DNA of 64,000 bases from Agrobacterium tumefaciens (GTDB lineage Bacteria > Pseudomonadota > Alphaproteobacteria > Rhizobiales > Rhizobiaceae). The notes under the pieces were generated by a model. The model was not told the DNA's origin. It saw only the letters and a program-made list of their open reading frames with translations, and made no database searches. The position numbers were made by a program, and so were the translations under genes. Below, piece by piece: positions 18,231 through 26,582 of this stretch (position 1 is the stretch's first letter; the number at the start of each line of letters is the position of its first letter). The DNA is taken from the NCBI GenBank assembly GCA_025559845.1, contig CP048469.1:2232001-2296000 (forward strand). Reading direction: 5' to 3'.

Positions 18231-18943
18231 AAACCATCGGCGAGAATGTCAGCCTTGCAGACACGGCCCATGCGGGCCTGATGGATCGCATGTACCGTCA
18301 CCAGAGGCACATCTACGATCTTACCCGGAAATATTATCTGTTGGGACGCGACAGGACCATCGCCGCCCTCGATATCCCCGAAGGCGGCTCGCTGCTTGAG
18401 GTGGGCTGTGGCACCGGGCGCAATTTGCTGCTTGCAAACCGCATTTTTCCGAAAGCGCGTTTGTTCGGTCTCGATATTTCCGCCGAGATGCTGGCAACGG
18501 CGTCGGACAATTTTTCCGGAAAAAAGCAGCGCCCTCATTTGCGCGTCGCCGATGCGACGGCGTTCAGAGCAAGCGAATTTGGTGAAGCCGATGGCTTTGA
18601 TCGGGTGATGATTTCCTATTCGCTGTCGATGATACCGGATTGGGAAAAGGCGGTTGACCGGGCATTGGCAGCGCTCGCCCCGGGCGGCTCGCTACACATC
18701 GTTGACTTCGGCCAACAGGAGCAGCTTCCGCGCTGGTTCCGCTCCCTGCTGAAGGCATGGCTCACGCGTTTCCACGTCACACCGCGCGCCAACCTGCGCT
18801 ACGTGCTTGCCAACATGGCTGGAAGCCATGGCGCAATGCTGCAGTTCGAGGAAATCGCACGCGGTTACGCATGGCGCGCCGTCATCACTCTTCCGGTTGC
18901 CGAGCCACAGAAAAAAGCCAGCTGTATTCTCGAAGACGCATGA
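18227..18943 (+). CDS. btaB: BtaB, diacylglyceryl-homoserine N-methyltransferase
   Basis: Second enzyme of DGTS synthesis: three SAM-dependent N-methylations of diacylglyceryl homoserine. 238 residues. Class I methyltransferase motif I is GSLLEVGCGTGRNLLLA (about 55-71); motif II LFGLDISAEML (about 81-91); motif IV GFDRVMISYSLSMIPDW; then LAPGGSLHIVDFG. The start ATG lies inside the btaA stop, so the two proteins are made in step. Ordinary size for BtaB. No further gene follows in the operon; GH25 starts 126 bp on. Confidence 0.94.
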   Translation: MKTIGENVSLADTAHAGLMDRMYRHQRHIYDLTRKYYLLGRDRTIAALDIPEGGSLLEVGCGTGRNLLLANRIFPKARLFGLDISAEMLATASDNFSGKKQRPHLRVADATAFRASEFGEADGFDRVMISYSLSMIPDWEKAVDRALAALAPGGSLHIVDFGQQEQLPRWFRSLLKAWLTRFHVTPRANLRYVLANMAGSHGAMLQFEEIARGYAWRAVITLPVAEPQKKASCILEDA

Positions 18944-19069
18944 TCTGAGGCCAAAAACGGGCCTGCCCCTCTTGCCATAACCGCTTGTTTACCATGTTAT
19001 GGTTAAACAGGGAGAGGTGCCGCGCATGGCGTGGCTGCCTGACGGGAAACGACATTTTTCAGGGTTTCA

Positions 19070-19858
19070 ATGCGGTTACGTTTATCGGCGATACTCTCGG
19101 CCTTGCTGCTGGTGAGCGGCTGCACCTCCACGAGCTACGATCTGCTTGAGACGGCATCGGTCGCCAAACCGAAATTTGTCGACACGGACCCGCAGGATTT
19201 CGGTGTCAACAACCCGCATCGTCATGAAGTTCACGGCATCGACGTGTCGAAGTGGAATGGCAGTGTAGACTGGCAGACAGTTCGCAAATCCGGCGTATCT
19301 TTCGTTTTCGTAAAGGCAACGGAGGGCTCCGACCGCATCGACCCGAAATTCGATGATCACTGGCGCAATGCCGCGGCTGCGGGCATTGCCCATGCCCCCT
19401 ATCATTTCTACTATTTCTGCTCCACGGCCGATGCACAGGCGGACTGGTTCATCCGAAACGTTCCAAAGGGTGCGGTCACATTGCCACCCGTTCTCGATGT
19501 CGAGTGGAACCCCGCCTCGCCCACCTGCAAGACGCGCCCGGCGCCCGCAGTCGTCCGCTCGGAAATGCAACGCTTCCTCGATCGTATCGAAGCCCATTAC
19601 GGCAAGCGCCCGATCATCTATACATCAGTGGACTTCCATCGCGACAATCTGGTCGGCCAGTTCAAGAACTATCATTTCTGGGTCCGCTCCGTCGCGGCCC
19701 ACCCGGCCAAGATCTATGAAGACCGGCAATGGGCGTTCTGGCAATACACCGCTACGGGCGTGGTACCTGGCGTCACAGGACCAACAGACATCAACGTCTT
19801 CTCCGGAACGGAGAAAAACTGGCGTAAATGGGTCGCTGAAGCAAATAACAACGGCTAA
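19070..19858 (+). CDS. Lipoprotein glycoside hydrolase family 25 (lysozyme-type muramidase)
   Basis: 262 residues. Signal with lipobox LLVSGC (cysteine at 18). GH25 domain from about 55 to 255: VHGIDVSKWNGSVDWQTV carries the first catalytic Asp, FVFVKATEGSDRIDP the substrate groove, LPPVLDVEWNP (about 142-152) the DxE acid pair, and AFWQYTATGVVPG the C-terminal Trp/Gln motif. It hydrolyses MurNAc-beta-1,4-GlcNAc bonds and would sit on the periplasmic side of the outer or inner membrane. The start is fixed by the signal peptide; the upstream region 18987-19008 holds an imperfect GTTTACCAT / ATGGTTAAAC palindrome. Confidence 0.93.
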   Translation: MRLRLSAILSALLLVSGCTSTSYDLLETASVAKPKFVDTDPQDFGVNNPHRHEVHGIDVSKWNGSVDWQTVRKSGVSFVFVKATEGSDRIDPKFDDHWRNAAAAGIAHAPYHFYYFCSTADAQADWFIRNVPKGAVTLPPVLDVEWNPASPTCKTRPAPAVVRSEMQRFLDRIEAHYGKRPIIYTSVDFHRDNLVGQFKNYHFWVRSVAAHPAKIYEDRQWAFWQYTATGVVPGVTGPTDINVFSGTEKNWRKWVAEANNNG

Positions 19859-19971
19859 GAAGCAACACTTTGTAAAAAACCGCGTTCTGACGTGTGCATT
19901 GAAGCAACTGCCCGTTTTTTTGTCACAAACATAGAGGTAAAGCGGGCAAACAATCCATTGAGGACGTTCCT

Positions 19972-21198
19972 ATGCCCACTTTCCGGTCGCGCGGTATCCT
20001 TTTTGCCGCGGCTCTGTCTCTACTGTCTGCCGGTTCGGCTTTCGCCGTTACGCCTGTGGCGTCGCCTGACGATCCGAAGCAGGTCGCTTGTGGCGGTGAT
20101 CTTGCCGCATTCCTGCAAGGCGTAAAAGCCGAAGCCATGGCAAAGGGCGTCCCGGCCGAAGCCGTGGACAAAGCGCTTGCAGGCGCGCAGATCGACCAGA
20201 AAGTTCTTTCCCGTGACCGTGCCCAGGGCGTGTTCCGCCAGACCTTCCTTGAGTTTTCCCAGCGCACCGTCAGCCAGGCCCGCCTCGATATTGGCCGCAA
20301 GAAGCTTCAGGAACTCTCTTCCACCTTTGCACGCGCCGAAAACGAATTCGGTGTACCTGCTGGTGTGATTGCAGCGTTCTGGGCGATGGAAACGGACTTT
20401 GGCGCCGTGCAGGGCGATTTCAACACCCGCAACGCTCTCGTCACCCTGTCGCATGACTGCCGCCGCCCGGAACTGTTCCGTCCGCAGCTCATTGCCCTGA
20501 CCGAGATGGTTCAGCACGGCGATCTCGACCCGGCGACGAACACCGGCGCCTGGGCTGGCGAGATCGGCCAGGTTCAGATGCTGCCCAAAGATATCATCGC
20601 ATTCGGCGTTGATGGCGATGGTGACGGCCACGTCAACGTCAAGAGCAGCGCTCCTGACGCGATTTTGACGGCCGCGAAATTCATTCAGCATCTCGGCTTC
20701 AAGAAAGGCGAGCCATGGATTCAGGAAGTTTCCCTGCCTGAGAACCTGCCATGGGAAAAATCGGGCCTCGGCGGCCCTCTGACCGCCGGTGACTGGTTCG
20801 CACTCGGTGTCACGCCAAGGGACGGCAACAAGAATTTTGCCAATCTGCCAGCCTCCCTGATCATGCCACAGGGCCGCAAGGGGCCGACCTTCATCACCTA
20901 CCCGAACTTCAATATTTACCTCGAGTGGAACCAGTCGTTCATCTACACGACCTCCGCCGCGTACTTCGCCACGCGCCTGATGGGCCTTCCTGTCTACGAC
21001 AAGGGCAACCCGGATCCGGGCTTTGACGATGCCACCATGAAGCAGCTTCAGAGCAAGCTCGAAGCCAATGGACACAACGTCGGCAAGGTGGATGGCATTC
21101 TCGGTTCAGGCACCCGCGTTGCAATCCAGAAGGAGCAGCAGCGCCTCGGATTGCCTGCCGACGGCTGGCCCACGGCAGCGCTTCTGGAAGCCCTTTAA
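19972..21198 (+). CDS. MltB-family lytic transglycosylase with PG-binding domain
   Basis: 408-residue exported lytic murein transglycosylase. Signal peptide (1-26, cleaving after SAFA). SLT_2 catalytic domain from about 38 to 335: FGVPAGVIAAFWAMETDFGA holds the catalytic Glu (METDFG, about 142), then GDFNTRNALVTL, AGEIGQVQMLPKDI, and GVDGDGDGHVNVKSSAPDA, a DxDxDG loop that resembles the EF-hand-like calcium site seen in Slt35. A C-terminal peptidoglycan-binding_1 module covers about 350-408 (LQSKLEANGHNVGKVDGILG). Ended by its own terminator at 21272. Confidence 0.93.
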   Translation: MPTFRSRGILFAAALSLLSAGSAFAVTPVASPDDPKQVACGGDLAAFLQGVKAEAMAKGVPAEAVDKALAGAQIDQKVLSRDRAQGVFRQTFLEFSQRTVSQARLDIGRKKLQELSSTFARAENEFGVPAGVIAAFWAMETDFGAVQGDFNTRNALVTLSHDCRRPELFRPQLIALTEMVQHGDLDPATNTGAWAGEIGQVQMLPKDIIAFGVDGDGDGHVNVKSSAPDAILTAAKFIQHLGFKKGEPWIQEVSLPENLPWEKSGLGGPLTAGDWFALGVTPRDGNKNFANLPASLIMPQGRKGPTFITYPNFNIYLEWNQSFIYTTSAAYFATRLMGLPVYDKGNPDPGFDDATMKQLQSKLEANGHNVGKVDGILGSGTRVAIQKEQQRLGLPADGWPTAALLEAL

Positions 21199-21271
21199 TC
21201 TGTCTTAACGGCGGGTCCCGGCCATTAATGCATGAGCCGGAAACAAGGCGAAAACTGTTAATCTCTACCTG

Positions 21272-21308
21272 ATGACTGGGGATAAGACCCCGGTCATTTA
21301 CTTTTTTT
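21272..21308 (+). terminator. Intrinsic terminator after the MltB-type gene
   Basis: Stem ATGACTGGGG / CCCCGGTCAT (one T-G pair), loop ATAAGA, then TTACTTTTTTT. It closes the transcript about 75 bp after the stop codon. Confidence 0.8.
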
Positions 21309-21475
21309 AAAGATATGAAGCATTGCGTGAATTAAAAATAAATTCACATTTTCAATCACTTAGGGAACTCAGAATTTTTCCGACCCAAATTCCGTGCTGC
21401 ACCGCATCACAGAAACCGCTTTTCAACTGCCACGAAACCGTCATAATGTCTTCTTGTCAGCAACAGGAGGCACCC

Positions 21476-21553
21476 ATGGGACTTACAAAATCTCTTAATG
21501 CCTTGGCAGTCGGTTTAGCGTTTCTGTTCGTGACGATGATGCTTTTCATCTAA
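21476..21553 (+). CDS. 25-residue single-helix membrane protein
   Basis: Small frame MGLTKSLNALAVGLAFLFVT followed by MMLFI and a stop. It has a full AGGAGG (21465-21470) five bases before the ATG, and sits in its own transcription unit between two terminators (21272-21308 and 21604-21642). The sequence is one amphipathic start plus a hydrophobic helix, so an inner-membrane location is expected. I do not recognise a function. A longer version from an in-frame ATG at 21449 is possible but lacks a comparable ribosome-binding site. The terminator pair and the strong site make a real gene likely. Confidence 0.65.
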   Translation: MGLTKSLNALAVGLAFLFVTMMLFI

Positions 21554-21603
21554 CGAGGAGAGCGGACGGAACGCAAGTGAAGCCGCATTCGATGACACAG
21601 TTT

Positions 21604-21642
21604 AAAAAAAGCGCAGGTTCAGCAGAACCTGCGCTTTTTTCT
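21604..21642. terminator. Bidirectional terminator between the small membrane gene and metF
   Basis: AAAAAAAGCGCAGGTTC, loop AGCA, GAACCTGCGCTTTTTTC: near-perfect and A/T-flanked on both sides, so it works for the plus-strand small gene and for minus-strand metF, whose stop is 21 bp away. Confidence 0.9.
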
Positions 21643-21662
21643 TGTCTTGTTATGTCGAAAAC

Positions 21663-22556
21663 TCAAGCCGCGCTGCGACGCAATCTCTGCATGCCGAGGT
21701 TTTCGAGAACAGCATTGACGAGCGGCGCACGGTTCATCGTGTAAAGATGGAATTCATGGATACCGCGCTTTTGCAGATCGGCAATCTGCTCGGCTGCAAC
21801 CTCTCCTGCCACCCTGGCGCGGCCTTCCAGGTCCTGGTCGTATCCGGCAAAGCGGTCGTCCAGGAATGACGGGACGCTCGTCCCACAACGTCCTGCAAAC
21901 CGCTTGAGCTGCGTCAGGTTCTGGATCGGCATGATACCTGGCACCACCGGAATGGTGATCCCGGCAGCGGTCACACGCTCCATGTAACGCTCGAATAGGT
22001 CGTTATCGAAGAAGAACTGGGTCAGGGCGCGGGTCGCACCGTTATCGGCTTTGCGCTTCAGCATATCGATGTCGACCGCCTCGCTGGCGCTCTCCGGATG
22101 CTTCTCGGGATAAGCCGACACCGAGATTTCGAAGTCACCGATCTCACGAAGCCCTTTCACCAACGCTGCCGCGTTCTCGTAGCCTTCCGGATGGGGTGTG
22201 TATGCCGTGCCGATACCGGTAGAAGGGTCGCCGCGCAGCGCCACGAAATGCTTTACGCCCGCATTCGTGAACTCTTCAATGACCTGGTGTACCTCATCGC
22301 GGCTTGCATCGACGCAGGTCAGATGCGCAGCCGTGGCCAGGCGGTTGTCGCCAATCATCCGCCGCACCGCATCCAGCGTCGGCGCCTTGGTTGATCCGCC
22401 GGCACCATAGGTGACCGAAACGAAGTCTGGGTCCCAGGTCTGAAGCTCTGCCACAGTTTCCCAAAGCTGGGCTTCCATGTCCGGGTTCTTGGGCGGAAAA
22501 AATTCGAAAGACAACCGGATATCGCCGTCGCGGCCTGCGGTGTTCGTTCTGGTCAT
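21663..22556 (-). CDS. metF: MetF, 5,10-methylenetetrahydrofolate reductase
   Basis: FAD enzyme that reduces 5,10-methylene-THF to 5-methyl-THF, the methyl donor used by MetH (52396-56169). 297 residues; TIM-barrel signatures are LSFEFFPPKN (about 15-24), VSVTYGAGGS (about 47-56) with the conserved Gly/Ser, FVALRGDPS (about 103-111) and the C-terminal HLYTMNRAP. The ATG is one base after the stop of the upstream regulator gene (TGACATG), so the two are co-translated. An 18-residue extension inside the regulator gene is not MetF-like. Confidence 0.95.
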   Translation of the reverse strand: MTRTNTAGRDGDIRLSFEFFPPKNPDMEAQLWETVAELQTWDPDFVSVTYGAGGSTKAPTLDAVRRMIGDNRLATAAHLTCVDASRDEVHQVIEEFTNAGVKHFVALRGDPSTGIGTAYTPHPEGYENAAALVKGLREIGDFEISVSAYPEKHPESASEAVDIDMLKRKADNGATRALTQFFFDNDLFERYMERVTAAGITIPVVPGIMPIQNLTQLKRFAGRCGTSVPSFLDDRFAGYDQDLEGRARVAGEVAAEQIADLQKRGIHEFHLYTMNRAPLVNAVLENLGMQRLRRSAA

Positions 22557-22557
22557 G

Positions 22558-23583
22558 TCATGCCCTCCCGGCGGCAAGTAAAACGGTCTCTTGCGCCGCA
22601 TCGTCTGCAATCAGAAGACGCTGGTCGCGGGCAACCCAGATGGTCACGTCCAGCGCATCGCCGGACGCTTTTTCAGATTTGAGATCGACAGTGCGATCCA
22701 GTTCAAGTCCGGCCTTCTTCAACCATTCGTCCATGAGTTGGTGTGAGAAACCGAGCCTGACATGCGCATGTTCGCTACGCAGATAGTCGAAAGAATGAGG
22801 TGCCAGATCGATGATGATCAGACGTCCGCCGGGGCGCAGCATGCGCGACGCTTCGGAAAGGGCAATTTCCGGCTGGTCAAGGAAATGCAGCACCTGGTGA
22901 ATGACGATCAGGTCGAAATCCTGCCCTTCCAGCGGCAGGTTGAGAATGTCGCCATGACGAACGGATGCGTTGACGACACCCGCCTTGTCGAGATTGGCGC
23001 GCGCTACGGACAGCATGTCGCGGCTCGCATCCACTCCGATTGCCCGACGGTAAACACCGCTCAGAAGCTGAAGGATGCGTCCAGTTCCGGTACCGAGATC
23101 AAGCAAAGAATCGATTGGCGTCGTGCCGACAAGCTTTACGAGCGCACCTTCGACAGCCTCATCGCTGACATGCAGGCGACGCAGTTCGTCCCAGGCGGAC
23201 GCATTGCGGCTGAAATAGTCCTGTGCCCGTTCGGCCCGAACCCGCTTCACAGCCGCCAGTCGTTCGCTGTCGCGCTGCAGGACGGCGTCAGATGGCGATG
23301 CAGCGGCAAGAAGCTGGCGGACCAGCCCGGCAGATTGACCGTCCTGCATCAAACGAAAATAGGCCCAGGCACCTTCCTGATAACGCTCGATCAGCCCCTC
23401 TTCCGCAAGAAGCTTGAGATGTCTGGAAATTCGAGGCTGCGATTGACCGAGAATTTCGGTAAGATCGGTGACAGTCAGGTCGCCAGCCGAAAGCAGCGCA
23501 AGCAAACGAAAGCGCGTTGGCTCTCCCGCCGCCTTCAAGATATCCACCAGATTGTCCAGCCCGAAATCCAAAACTCTCACCAT
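22558..23583 (-). CDS. ArsR-family regulator fused to a SAM methyltransferase domain (SahR type)
   Basis: 341 residues in two parts. Residues about 5-95 form an ArsR winged helix (LKAAGEPTRFRLLALLSAGDL, then the recognition helix QSQPRISRHLKLLAEEGLIER). Residues about 145-255 are a class I methyltransferase fold: SLLDLGTGTGRILQLLS (motif I), AIGVDASRDMLSVARANL, DFDLIVIHQVLHFLDQP, LRPGGRLIIIDLA. Proteins of this make are known as SahR-like regulators of the methionine cycle in Proteobacteria, with the methyltransferase fold probably sensing SAM or S-adenosylhomocysteine. It is co-transcribed with metF, and a 20-bp palindrome sits 12 bp before its ATG, fitting autoregulation. A TTG two codons upstream (23589) is an alternative start. 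The name follows family and context, not a search. Confidence 0.88.
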   Translation of the reverse strand: MVRVLDFGLDNLVDILKAAGEPTRFRLLALLSAGDLTVTDLTEILGQSQPRISRHLKLLAEEGLIERYQEGAWAYFRLMQDGQSAGLVRQLLAAASPSDAVLQRDSERLAAVKRVRAERAQDYFSRNASAWDELRRLHVSDEAVEGALVKLVGTTPIDSLLDLGTGTGRILQLLSGVYRRAIGVDASRDMLSVARANLDKAGVVNASVRHGDILNLPLEGQDFDLIVIHQVLHFLDQPEIALSEASRMLRPGGRLIIIDLAPHSFDYLRSEHAHVRLGFSHQLMDEWLKKAGLELDRTVDLKSEKASGDALDVTIWVARDQRLLIADDAAQETVLLAAGRA

Positions 23584-23594
23584 ACCCAATCAAG

Positions 23595-23614
23595 ACATAA
23601 AGATATCTTTATGT
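23595..23614. promoter_or_regulatory. 20-bp perfect palindrome, operator of the regulator-metF operon
   Basis: ACATAAAGAT followed by ATCTTTATGT, perfectly self-complementary. It lies 12-31 bp before the regulator's ATG. The same sequence with one base changed is found before metH at 56215-56234 and I noticed it nowhere else in the window, so it is very likely the binding site of the ArsR/methyltransferase protein. Confidence 0.88.
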
Positions 23615-23684
23615 GATTTATGCAGGGGGCGCAACAGGAATTGCGGAGCAACCTCCAATATCATCAGGAAAATCGGCACAGACA

Positions 23685-23716
23685 CATAAAAGGGGCAGCC
23701 ATTCGGCTGCCCCTTT
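23685..23716 (-). terminator. Terminator after ettA
   Basis: Perfect 12-bp stem AAAGGGGCAGCC / GGCTGCCCCTTT around a 4-base loop; on the minus strand it is followed by TTAT. It lies 64 bp after the ettA stop. Confidence 0.8.
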
Positions 23717-23779
23717 CAATTCCATGTCTGTAAGTCGGATAAGCGCATTGCACGAGCACAATGCGCTTCCCGCTCAATC

Positions 23780-25429
23780 TTATCGCGTCAGACGCTTGTA
23801 AGCCTGGCTGCCAGGGTTCAGGGCATCCGGACCAAGGCGACGGACCTTGTCTTCCTCGTAATCTTCGAAGTTGCCTTCGAACCATTCAACATGGCCGTCA
23901 CCTTCGAATGCCAGAATATGCGTGGCCAGACGGTCGAGGAACATGCGATCGTGGCTGATGATGATGGCGCAACCGGCGAAGGCTTCGAGCGCGCTTTCAA
24001 GAGCACCCAGCGTTTCCGTATCAAGGTCGTTGGTCGGTTCGTCGAGGAGCAGAACGTTGCCACCGGCCTTCAGCATCTTGGCAAGGTGAACGCGGTTACG
24101 CTGACCACCCGAGAGATTGCCAACCTTCTGCTGCTGGTCGCCGCCCTTGAAGTTGAAGGCACCGCAATAGGCTCTGGAGTTCATGTCGAACTTGCCGAGC
24201 TTGATGACTTCGGCCCCACCGGAAATCTCTTCCCAGACGGTCTTGTTGGCATCCAGCGCGTCGCGGCTCTGGTCGACGTAACCGAGGTGCACGGTGTCAC
24301 CGATGCGGATCGAACCGGCATCCGGCTTTTCCTGACCGGTGATCATCTTGAACAGCGTCGACTTACCGGCACCGTTCGGGCCGATGATGCCGACGATGCC
24401 GCCTGGCGGCAGCTTGATCGACAGGTCGTTGATCAGTGTACGGCCTTCAAAGCCCTTGTTGATGCCTTCCAGCTCGACCACCACGTTGCCGAGACGCTCG
24501 GACACGGGGATGATGATCTGTGCGTCGCCGGGGCGGATGTTTTCAGCCGCATCAACCAGCTGTTCGTAGGCCTTGATACGGGCCTTCGACTTGGCCTGAC
24601 GAGCCTTCGGGCTCGATGCAATCCATTCCTGCTCGCGCGACAGCGCCTTCTGGCGACCGGCTTCTTCGCGGGCTTCCTGCTGCATACGCTTGGCCTTGGC
24701 CGTCAGATAAGCAGAGTAGTTGCCTTCGTACGGAATGCCGCGACCACGGTCGAGCTCGAGAATCCAGCCCGTGACGTTGTCGAGGAAGTAGCGGTCGTGG
24801 GTAATCATCATCACGGCGCCGGGGTAATCGCGCAGGTGCTTTTCGAGCCAGGCGATGGTTTCCGCGTCAAGGTGGTTGGTCGGTTCGTCAAGCAGCAGCA
24901 GGTCCGGCTGCGACAAAAGCAGACGGCAGAGCGCGATACGACGACGCTCACCACCGGAAAGCACGGTAACGTCCGAATCCTTTGGCGGGCAGCGCAGGGC
25001 TTCCATTGCCATTTCGACCTGCTGTTCCAGATCCCAGAGGTTCTGGCTGTCGATGATGTCCTGAAGCTTTGCGCCCTCGTCCGCCGTCTCGTCGGAATAG
25101 TTCATCATCAGTTCGTTGTAACGATCGATGACGGCCTGCTTGTCGGCGACGCCTTCCATGACGTTTTCGAACGCGGTCTTGGTCGGGTCCAGGTGCGGTT
25201 CCTGCTCGAGGTAACCAACAGTGGCGCCTTCGGCGAGCCAGGCTTCACCGGTGAACTCCTTGTCCTGGCCGGCGATGATGCGCAAAACAGTCGATTTACC
25301 GGCACCGTTCGGGCCGAGGATACCGATCTTGGCATCCGGGTAGAAAGACAGATTGACGTTTTCGAGAATCTTCTTCGCGCCATAGGACTTGTTCAGTCCC
25401 GACATGTGATAGATGAACTGACGTGCCAT
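23780..25429 (-). CDS. ettA: EttA, ABC-F translational throttle ATPase
   Basis: Soluble ABC-F protein with two ATPase domains that binds the ribosomal E site and gates the first elongation steps according to ADP/ATP ratio. 549 residues, the usual EttA length. Domain 1: Walker A GPNGAGKST (39-47), signature VLSGGERRRIALCRLLL, Walker B LLLLDEPTNHLD. Domain 2: Walker A GPNGAGKST near 350, LSGGQRNRVHLAKML, LLLDEPTNDLD. The linker between them is rich in Arg/Lys/Gln (SPKARQAKSKARIKAYEQL), as expected for tRNA contact. No transmembrane partner, consistent with a non-transport role. Divergently transcribed from the lipase gene. Confidence 0.95.
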   Translation of the reverse strand: MARQFIYHMSGLNKSYGAKKILENVNLSFYPDAKIGILGPNGAGKSTVLRIIAGQDKEFTGEAWLAEGATVGYLEQEPHLDPTKTAFENVMEGVADKQAVIDRYNELMMNYSDETADEGAKLQDIIDSQNLWDLEQQVEMAMEALRCPPKDSDVTVLSGGERRRIALCRLLLSQPDLLLLDEPTNHLDAETIAWLEKHLRDYPGAVMMITHDRYFLDNVTGWILELDRGRGIPYEGNYSAYLTAKAKRMQQEAREEAGRQKALSREQEWIASSPKARQAKSKARIKAYEQLVDAAENIRPGDAQIIIPVSERLGNVVVELEGINKGFEGRTLINDLSIKLPPGGIVGIIGPNGAGKSTLFKMITGQEKPDAGSIRIGDTVHLGYVDQSRDALDANKTVWEEISGGAEVIKLGKFDMNSRAYCGAFNFKGGDQQQKVGNLSGGQRNRVHLAKMLKAGGNVLLLDEPTNDLDTETLGALESALEAFAGCAIIISHDRMFLDRLATHILAFEGDGHVEWFEGNFEDYEEDKVRRLGPDALNPGSQAYKRLTR

Positions 25430-25571
25430 TGTAGCGAATGCTCCAGGTCGGATTTTAAGTTCGGATTGGGAAATTTGCCGCTATGTAGGGTAAATGGGGT
25501 TCCGGGGCAACCTCTGGCACGACTATGACCCCATGATTATGACAATGTGTCAGCACGAAACGGGGCCAAAC

Positions 25572-26510
25572 ATGGACGAGATGGAATTCAGCCGCATCCA
25601 GAGGCTCGATGCTCCCTCCGGTGCGTCCATCGCCTATCGTCACCAGCCAACCGCCTTGCCTCAAGCCTGCGGCGTGCTGATGATCTGCCACGGCCTTGTC
25701 GAACATGCGGGCCGGTACAGACATTTCGCAGACGTCATGTCGAAACAGGGATTCGAGGTCTACGCACATGACCATCGTGGTCACGGCCGTACCAGGGCAT
25801 CAGACGCCCCGCTGGGCCGCTTCGCCTGGAAGGATGGCGCCAGCAAGGTCATCGCCGATGTGATGACCATGCGCCGAATGATTGGAGAAAAACATCCCGG
25901 CCTGCCGGTGATCCTGTTCGGGCACTCGATGGGGGGGCTGATCGCGCTGAACACGGCCGTCAGCCACCCGAATGCTTTCGATGGGCTTTCGATCTGGAAC
26001 TCAAACCTCAATCCCGGTGTCATGGGACGGATTGCGCAGGTCATCCTGCGGCTTGAAAAAATGCTCAAAGGTTCGGATGTACCGAGCGCGGTCCTGCCGA
26101 AAGCGACGTTCCGGACCTGGAATGCAAAAATGCCTGAAAAACGTACCCACGCCGATTGGCTGAGCCACGACAGGGCCGCTGTCGACGCCTATGTCGAAGA
26201 TCCGCTCTGCCAGTTCGAGGCAAGCGTTTCTCTCTGGCAGGATGTTTTCGAGCTGTCCTACCGTGGCCCGAAACTGATGGAACGCCTGCCGAAAAACCTG
26301 CCGGTACTGCTTGTCAGCGGCGATCAGGATGCTGCGACCAACAATGGCCGGGAAATCGAATGGCTGGCGGAGCGTTTCAGGCAAGCGGGCTTCAATCGCA
26401 TCGACATGACGATCTACAGGGGCATGCGCCACGAGACGTTGAACGAGATCGGTTGGGAAGCAGTGGCGGCGGACTTCGCAGCCTGGTGCAGAAAGACCAT
26501 TTCCGTCTGA
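25572..26510 (+). CDS. Alpha/beta hydrolase, monoacylglycerol lipase-like
   Basis: 312-residue serine hydrolase of the lysophospholipase/monoacylglycerol lipase group. CHGLVEHAGRY (about 39-49) is the oxyanion-hole strand, AHDHRGHGRT follows, and GHSMGGLIALN (about 116-126) is the nucleophile elbow with the catalytic Ser. LVSGDQDAATNN gives the acid and GMRHETLNE (near 290) the catalytic His. No signal peptide. I placed the start at the ATG 25572 (GGGG eight bases upstream); ATGs at 25533 and 25539 would add a few unconserved residues. It may act on monoacylglycerols or lysolipids; no adjacent gene narrows the substrate. Confidence 0.86.
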   Translation: MDEMEFSRIQRLDAPSGASIAYRHQPTALPQACGVLMICHGLVEHAGRYRHFADVMSKQGFEVYAHDHRGHGRTRASDAPLGRFAWKDGASKVIADVMTMRRMIGEKHPGLPVILFGHSMGGLIALNTAVSHPNAFDGLSIWNSNLNPGVMGRIAQVILRLEKMLKGSDVPSAVLPKATFRTWNAKMPEKRTHADWLSHDRAAVDAYVEDPLCQFEASVSLWQDVFELSYRGPKLMERLPKNLPVLLVSGDQDAATNNGREIEWLAERFRQAGFNRIDMTIYRGMRHETLNEIGWEAVAADFAAWCRKTISV

Positions 26511-26582
26511 CGGCACATGTGCCTAAACGGAATAAGATTATGAATTAATATCAAATGCAATGTCGTCAGCGGCTGGTTATAG

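Noticed and set aside
18987..19008. GTTTACCAT-GTT-ATGGTTAAAC palindrome before the GH25 gene as an operator
   Set aside because: One arm lacks a base and no second copy was found; it includes a CtrA-like TTAACCAT half, but a single half-site is too weak to report as regulatory.
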